64,000 bases of DNA from Magicicada septendecula (taxonomy: Eukaryota > Arthropoda > Insecta > Hemiptera > Cicadidae), in contig CM068367.1 of assembly GCA_034769895.1 (NCBI GenBank), positions 320,217,662 through 320,281,661 on the forward strand, given 5' to 3'. A program made the position numbers and the translations under genes. The number at the start of each line of letters is the position of its first letter. The first letter of the stretch is position 1. The notes beneath the pieces are model-generated. The model was given only the letters and a program-made list of their open reading frames with translations. It did no database searches and had not been told where the DNA came from. Below are positions 58,385 through 64,000 of this stretch, one piece after another.

Positions 58385-60370
58385 TTGAATGGCTTAATGA
58401 AATCAAGATAACTCAAGTTTCACACGTAAAATGATCTTATGTTTGGTGTATGTGTAAATATAAATTACAGGAAGTAAATTTTAATTTTTATATTCATTAC
58501 TTTCATGTTGTAATTAATATTGATTTAAAAAACTGAATGTTTTAGCATACATACTAATAATATAATATGATTAAACTGTAAATATTTTTCAAGTTTTAAA
58601 TGAAATGAAATATAATGTTTGTTAAGGTTTGCTGTTTGAAACATGTTTGTTGTTAAGTGTTGATGTGATTACAGTCCTGGAAGCTACAGGAGCTGAAGCC
58701 TATTGAGTCATCTGGTAGCTGGATATTTATCTTAAGGGACACCTTCTGTGAACATCTCTTGCAATGTATGCAGGATGTGTCCTTTAAATATGTATCCAAA
58801 TGCAACGAGTATTGTCACAACATGTGCAGAAATACTGAAGATTCACCTGGTAAGTAAAGGGTGTATTGATTATTTTAGATGTTATTTGATCACTACACAG
58901 TTGCAGTTGTTGTGTGTGTAAGATCTTGAAAGTAACAATATACGTATATATTTTAAATACACATCTATTTTCTTTTCTAATGTTTAAAAGTTCATTTTCT
59001 AATATCGTCCATCTGTTCATAGTATAATAATATGTGATACAGAGCATATGTGTGTGTTTTCAAGAGGGGGTAGAAATTTTCAAAAAATCATGTGAGCTTG
59101 TATTTGCTAGTATTGTGGACAACCTCTTCCAATCACTGTTCATTAATTTTAAGTTCCCTGCAGATTTCAACCACTAGGTTTATTTATTATTATTTTTTTT
59201 TTGTAGACAAGTTTTACTAATGCAAATACTTTGGACCTTCAAGCACTCCATAGCAATTTGGCAGTCTAAAGTACATTACTGTTGCTGCCATTGGCCCAAG
59301 TTTGAACTGCTATCGTCACCTTAGAGTGTTCTCGTTACTGTGACTGTGAGTTTGAATGGTTTAATGCAGTCAAAATAACTCCAGTTTGAATCAAAAGAAT
59401 CTTATGTTTGGTGTGTATGTGTAAATGTAAATTATAGGAGGTAAATTTTAATTTTTATATTCATGCCTTTCATGTTGTCATTAACATTGATTTCAAACAC
59501 TGAATGTTTTAATGTACTATATGATATAACATAATTAAACTGTAATTACTTTTAAGTTTTAAGTGAAATGAGTCACATTTATAAAGCAGTGTTACACAGA
59601 TTACAGTACTGAAAGGTGTAGCAGCTGAAGTCAGCAGTTCTCTGGTAACTGGATATTTATATTAATGGACACTTTCTGTGAACATATTTTGTATTGTCTG
59701 CAGGATGTGTCCTTTTAAATATGTATCCAAATGCAACGAGTATGTGTATTGTCATGGCATATGCAGAAATACTGAAGATCCTGCTGGTGATTAAAGGGTG
59801 TACTGATTATTTAAAATGTTATTTGATCACTACACAGTTACAGTTGTTATGTGTGTAAGAACTTGAAAGTAACAAGACATACATATGAGATACACAACTA
59901 ACTTACCAATTTTATTTTTCAAGTATAAATATTTAATAGTTTAATAGTATATTTTCTTGTTTTTTTTGTATAAATGTCTAATAGAATATATGCATGTGTG
60001 TGTGTGTATGTGTGAAAGAGGGGGAGAGATATGATCCAAAAGTACATAATATGTGAGTATAATAATATGTGATACAGTAGACATACATGTGTCTTCAAGA
60101 GCGGGTGGACATTTTCAACAAAATTATAGCTTGTACTTGCTTGTATTGTGGACAACATTCTCCAGTTCCTGTTCATTAAATTCAAGTTCCCTGCAGAACC
60201 ACCACTAGATATTTTTTTGTAGATGAAGTTTTCTGATACAAATACTTTGGACCTTCAAGCACTCCATAGCAATTTGGTATTCTAGAGTACATTACCGTTA
60301 GTACCACTGGTCCAAGTTTAAACTCCTGTCATAGTCATCTTAGAGTGTTCTCATGACTGTGACTTTGTTA
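58385..60370. repeat. about 1-kb tandem duplication within unit 6
   Basis: The first copy (about 58,385-59,350) and second copy (about 59,351-60,370) share ordered landmarks. TTATGTTTGGTGTRTGTGTAAAT is at 58,438 and 59,402. GTAAATTTTAATTTTTATATTC is at 58,473 and 59,441. GCAGGATGTGTCC is at 58,770 and 59,700. ATGCAACGAGTAT is at 58,800 and 59,730, GTGATACAG at 59,034 and 60,069, and CAAGCACTCCATAGCAATTTGG at 59,239 and 60,257. Units 2 and 4 carry the last part of this segment once. The two copies have diverged by roughly a tenth to a sixth. Confidence 0.85.
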
Positions 60371-60770
60371 CATGTCATAGATACAGATGTTCTAGTACCA
60401 CAATATCAGTTAAAAGCACACCTACTATAATGAATATTATATCCTCAATTACAAAATGAAATGTGGTCTCTTATAACTAGATGGTCTGAAACTGTTGTCA
60501 GCTGTGGCTTTTCACTACTTCTTCAGTATCATACCAAAGGATTCTGTGAGATAGTCAACAGAAATATTCAGAAGTACAGTACCGTATTCACTGAATGCAA
60601 AGTTGAGTGAATGATTGTATCACCTGACAGAAATGAAGGAATTACTAATGTCTAAAATAACTATACTAATTTAGATCTCATCTTCAACACAACCTATAAT
60701 GCCAATCACAAACGTTCACAATATTTACTGTATCTGATAAACCAAGTCTTTCTAAGAGCATAATAGTGTT

Positions 60771-61872
60771 CTGTAAGATTTATCTATACTAATGTCGTCT
60801 ACAACCTATTATGAAGTACACCAGGATTTTCCCTAAACTATATATCATGGATAAGATGATGCAACAATGGTTCTTTAGGGAGTTTCATCACTTCAGGGAG
60901 AACTACCACTCTCTCCCTCACTCTCTTCTACTACTCTAAGAAGACCCTTTCAGAAACATGTGTAGTATATGAATGTACATGAATATATATACTCATATAC
61001 ATAATTCCTTTGTAAGTAACTCATTAAGTTTTCTGCAGGTCTCCTATGTAATATCTTCAAATAAATACACTGCAAGTAGGTTTATTTTTACCTGACGCAA
61101 GTTTCACAGAAATTACGAAGTGACAACATTTTGATTTTATTTTCGATTGTTGTTATGTTTATGTAATCAGCTATTTATTATATATTATAACATTATTATC
61201 TCGTTGATGAGCCACCCTGTTGAGTAGCACAAATATTTATAACATTACAAATTTTCAATGGGTGTAATCGTAATAATAACAACAACATAAAATTGTTTAA
61301 AACATTTATTTATTAAAATTTCAAAATAAATTTCGAATTAAAACTTCATTATTATCGCATGTGTATGGGTAGCCGAAGTACCCATACTTGTTGATTACAT
61401 ACACGTAATATCGCATATTCCATATAAACATAAAATAATCTTACAATTATAAATACATTTGATTATTATATAATATGGCTCTCGACTTGCTCAGTATATT
61501 ATGAGTAATTTATTATATTCTGAAATCTTTCTTTTTTAAAAATAATTCTTATTGTTGTTGCATATGCATTTGTCATTTATATTAATTACTTTAGCAACTT
61601 TCTATTCTTTCAAAATTACATTTAAATATTTTCAATAAATTATCAATCCAAGAATTATGCTTTAATAATTCAACAATTTAAATTTAAATATTTTCAATAA
61701 GTTATCAATTCAAAAATTATGCTATAATTGCTATACAAGAACATTTACATTTACATTTACAAGTTATAAATTACACTTTTAGAAATTATTGTCTTTCTTT
61801 TTACAATGTTTATTCGTCTTTGATTAAGTCTTTTGTTATGAGGAATACATGGCTTCCTTTCACCTTAATTGT
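60771..61872. other. AT-rich intergenic DNA with a 62-bp tandem duplication
   Basis: No gene recognised. TTTAAATATTTTCAATAA occurs at 61,621 and 61,683 as part of a 62-bp direct duplication reaching about 61,732, followed by a short (ATTTAC)3-type run at 61,742-61,761. CTTCTTTTTAAAAATAATTC-like AT-rich sequence fills the rest. The inverted GGGTA...TACCC pair around 61,367-61,386 is a small hairpin. Confidence 0.5.
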
Positions 61873-62185
61873 AGCGGTTCCTCAGCGTACCGTCTCCTGG
61901 TCCTGAGTCCTTGGTGATGTGAATCCTGTGCAGTCGTGAAGTCCTGGATCCTTTCCTCATCCTCCAGGTCCTCTCGGAAGTCCGATGATTCGTCCTCTAT
62001 GTCTGGAATTTATGGCATGTAGTGTGCTGCTCCCTTGTCCTCCATAATAGTCTCTGGCTGCAGCGGTGGTGTCACGAAAGAGATGATGTTGTCAAGCATC
62101 ACCTCCCTGCTGCCGCTGTAGTCGAAAAAGAGTTGTTGTTGTTGGGCAGAGCCTCCGGCTGCCTCCGTGGTCGAACAAGAAAGAG
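61873..62185 (-). pseudogene. unrecognised acidic reading frame on the minus strand, interrupted by one stop
   Basis: Starting from ATG at 62,100 the minus strand reads MLDNIISFVTPPLQPETIME and continues DKGAAHYMP, then a TAA, then in the same frame IPDIEDESSDFREDLEDEER and onward to EEPLQLR-stop near 61,873. Upstream in the same frame is a QQQQ tract. The composition is less AT-rich than the neighbourhood, codon use looks coding, and a TATA promoter lies about 100 bp upstream, so a real gene, exon or transposon frame is plausible. I recognise no family. The acidic, low-complexity character could be a transposon accessory protein or a host N-terminal exon. Confidence 0.3.
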
Positions 62186-62220
62186 AACAAGGCTGATGTG
62201 CCTCGCGTATTTATAGTCTA
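62185..62220 (-). promoter_or_regulatory. candidate TATA promoter, minus strand
   Basis: The complement of 62,205-62,217 is GACTATAAATACG, a near-consensus TATA box. About 22 bases further down the minus strand is ATCAGCC, an initiator-like start near 62,194. It directs transcription toward the acidic frame at 62.1-61.87 kb. GCGCCC lies just upstream. Evidence is motif-based only. Confidence 0.4.
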
Positions 62221-63221
62221 GGGCGCAAAATTCATGTTTCGACGATTCTCTGCAGGAATAGGTTTGTCGTGGCATCCTTTTACAAAAACGATTATTCACA
62301 CACTTTTTTCACTTGTCTTCGCAACATGCGAAGTTTTTTGCAAATTACCCAATATTCATCTGGTTGGTAATTTTTATGTGTACAACTGTGTTTAAACCAT
62401 TTCTCATTATCTTAATTATTATGGGTTTTATTTATATTTATTTTCACTGTATTCGCACTTTTATTTCGCACCATCTTTCATACACACGTGTGTCTTTGTA
62501 TTATACACACTGTGACTGTGGCGTATTTGGTTTTGTGATATTTCATATACACTTATCACCATTTAAATAATTCATATATTTATTAGCGTTTATTTAGGGG
62601 TGACACTTTACAGGAATCAACTGGCCTCACACACACACATAAGATACATGTGTACACACAGACACAGCTGTGTGGCATGACCCACCTGTTCAAGCATGCA
62701 ATTTTGTTGTCCCCTTTTACAGCTTCCAATCTGAATTATTATTATTACTAATAATATGGATTATTTATTTAAATTATATTAATTATCTTAACTAATTGTG
62801 CAATGCACAGTACCCTATACATTTGTACTGTTGCAATATTTAATGTTTTATTTTATTATTCTAATAAATGTATGATTTTAATAAAATTGTCTTGTTTTGT
62901 TTTTATTTTAATTTGTTTTTTAATTAGTAGTTTATTATTAATGTGTTTGTAAATATTAAGATTGTCCCAGATATTCACTTTGTTACCTTTTTGTATGTTT
63001 TTAATTTATTTGACATTTTGAACGTCTGGAAATTTATGTTTATTGTTTGAACAGTGTGTGGCTAAATTATATTTGTAAATATTAGGTTTTAAAAATGCAT
63101 TGCGATGTTGAATGAATCTCGGGCAGTTTTTTCTTCACAGACGTTTAATGAAGAAATTTGTGTTAGTGGTTGAAATCACAATCAGAATGATCACTGTTGC
63201 ACACCACTATATAAAAATTAT
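62221..63221. other. AT-rich intergenic DNA
   Basis: No gene recognised. Short CA-rich (62,628-62,640) and ATT-rich (62,730-62,960) stretches are present. An 85-codon hydrophobic frame at 62,313-62,570 is an AT-rich by-product with no motif. Confidence 0.5.
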
Positions 63222-63266
63222 TCCGGTTAGCGCTTTCAAGCTTCACAGCCCATCGTCAGATCGAAA
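63222..63266 (-). ncRNA. hammerhead-ribozyme-like motif of a second Penelope-like element
   Basis: On the minus strand, core CTGACGA is the complement of 63,253-63,259. Stem II is GGGCT with AGCTT (three Watson-Crick pairs and two G-U) closing a GTGA loop. GAAA is at 63,234-63,237, palindrome AGCGCT at 63,229-63,234, candidate cleavage base A at 63,228. Stem I has at most scattered pairs with a mismatch. It lies about 380 bp downstream of the endonuclease frame on the same strand, mirroring the arrangement at 51.3 kb. Confidence 0.5.
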
Positions 63267-63423
63267 TAGACAGGAAATATGTAAAAACAAACCCTTTACC
63301 CCTCTCCCCCACCCTGCTCACACACAACAAGCTATAAATTAATGACCCTTCCTCACCCCCTAAACCCTGCCCCACCATCTGTACAGTTACATATTTTTCT
63401 AGCAAATTCCTTGTGTTTCAGTG

Positions 63424-63529
<106 letters not shown>

Positions 63530-63642
63530 ATCCTTTTAAACTACCCTCTTCCTCTCCACACGTGGGTCAGTCACACACCCTTATTTTAAAACAACCAATT
63601 AGTACTATGCAATATAATTCTTAATCTTATCTACCCTCTCAT

Positions 63643-64000
63643 TTACTTCTTAATCATGTTATAAAATATTTCTTCATTATCAAATTTAATTTTAATATTA
63701 ATTAAATTGTCTAACCCTTTTTCTCTTTCTTTCAATATTTCTAACTCCTCTCTAAGCTTCCTTTCAACTGTGTTAATTACTACTTTTACAATTTCGTATT
63801 CTTCCAAAGGATTAACAAACTTATGGTTGTCTTCTATGAAATGTCTTGCATATAACGAATTGGTTGTTCTATTACCTTCTCCACGTTTGTGGTCAGACAA
63901 CCTGCGTACGAATTTCCGTCCTGTCTCACCTAGGTACACTTTGTTGCAGTCTTTACATTTTAATTTATAAATTCCGCTTTTCTGTAATACTGGAATTTTT
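63643..64000 (-). CDS. Penelope-like GIY-YIG endonuclease domain, partial (runs off the window)
   Basis: Reading from the window end, the minus strand gives SGIYKLKCKDCNKVYLGETG followed by RKFVRRLSDHKRGEG, the GIY-YIG endonuclease signature with the CxxC linker typical of Penelope-like elements. It continues with SLYARHFIEDNHKF and a Lys/Glu-rich C-terminus to a stop at about 63,643. The reverse transcriptase would lie beyond 64,000. It differs clearly in sequence from the 50-kb element (YLGETG versus YIGQTG, different tail), so it is a second family. No stop or frameshift is visible in the part present. Confidence 0.85.
   Translation of the reverse strand, partial: KIPVLQKSGIYKLKCKDCNKVYLGETGRKFVRRLSDHKRGEGNRTTNSLYARHFIEDNHKFVNPLEEYEIVKVVINTVERKLREELEILKEREKGLDNLINIKIKFDNEEIFYNMIKK

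Overview
This window is eukaryotic, AT-rich, repeat-dominated DNA, most likely from an invertebrate animal. An arthropod, perhaps a hexapod with a large genome, is my best guess. There are no operons or compact genes. The only long open frames belong to transposable elements: a Penelope-like reverse transcriptase with a GIY-YIG endonuclease, a non-LTR reverse transcriptase, and a hAT transposase. Long CA/TG, GA and TA microsatellites occur throughout. The palindromic octamer TAGGCCTA and one-base variants recur from about 1.6 to 57.6 kb. I could not assign a species and recognise no intact host protein gene.

0-19 kb is mostly low-complexity intergenic DNA. It holds decayed fragments: five-prime-truncated non-LTR elements at 5.7-6.35, 11.9-12.7, 14.35-14.5 and 18.55-18.7 kb, a 52-bp tandem repeat, leader-like degenerate repeats near 3.2-3.6 kb, and two promoter-like regions (8.85-8.97 and 15.84-16.11 kb). 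A near-perfect 476-bp inverted repeat at 10,860-11,335 is made from two head-to-head copies of the three-prime end of the Penelope-like element found complete at 49.3-51.4 kb.

19-61 kb is built from large duplicated blocks. One block (19.27-22.48 kb) recurs at 51.48-53.67 kb and partly at 38.2-38.5 kb. A second, multi-kilobase module series recurs as five or six tandem or near-tandem units, starting near 23.2, 30.84, 36.29, 38.7, 47.7 and 54.24 kb. The units are broken by later insertions. These are a composite 1.76-kb insert in the first unit, a 3,205-bp hAT element with perfect terminal inverted repeats and an 8-bp target duplication in the fourth, a Penelope-like element ending the fifth, and a non-LTR element with a 13-bp target duplication in the sixth. 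Sister units serve as paralogous empty sites. One tract of about 945 bp is almost identical in two units 11.44 kb apart although the flanks differ by roughly a tenth, which suggests gene conversion or a very recent copying event.

61-64 kb is AT-rich and lacks the TAGGCCTA motif. It contains a TATA-bearing promoter-like region with an acidic, interrupted reading frame on the minus strand. It ends in a second, different Penelope-like element whose endonuclease domain runs off the window.

The unifying observation is a set of small hammerhead-ribozyme-like motifs (core CTGANGA...GAAA followed by a 4- or 6-base palindrome in place of stem III). They lie downstream of both Penelope-like endonuclease domains, in both arms of the 476-bp palindrome, at 14.8 kb, and once at three of the junctions of the large tandem units.
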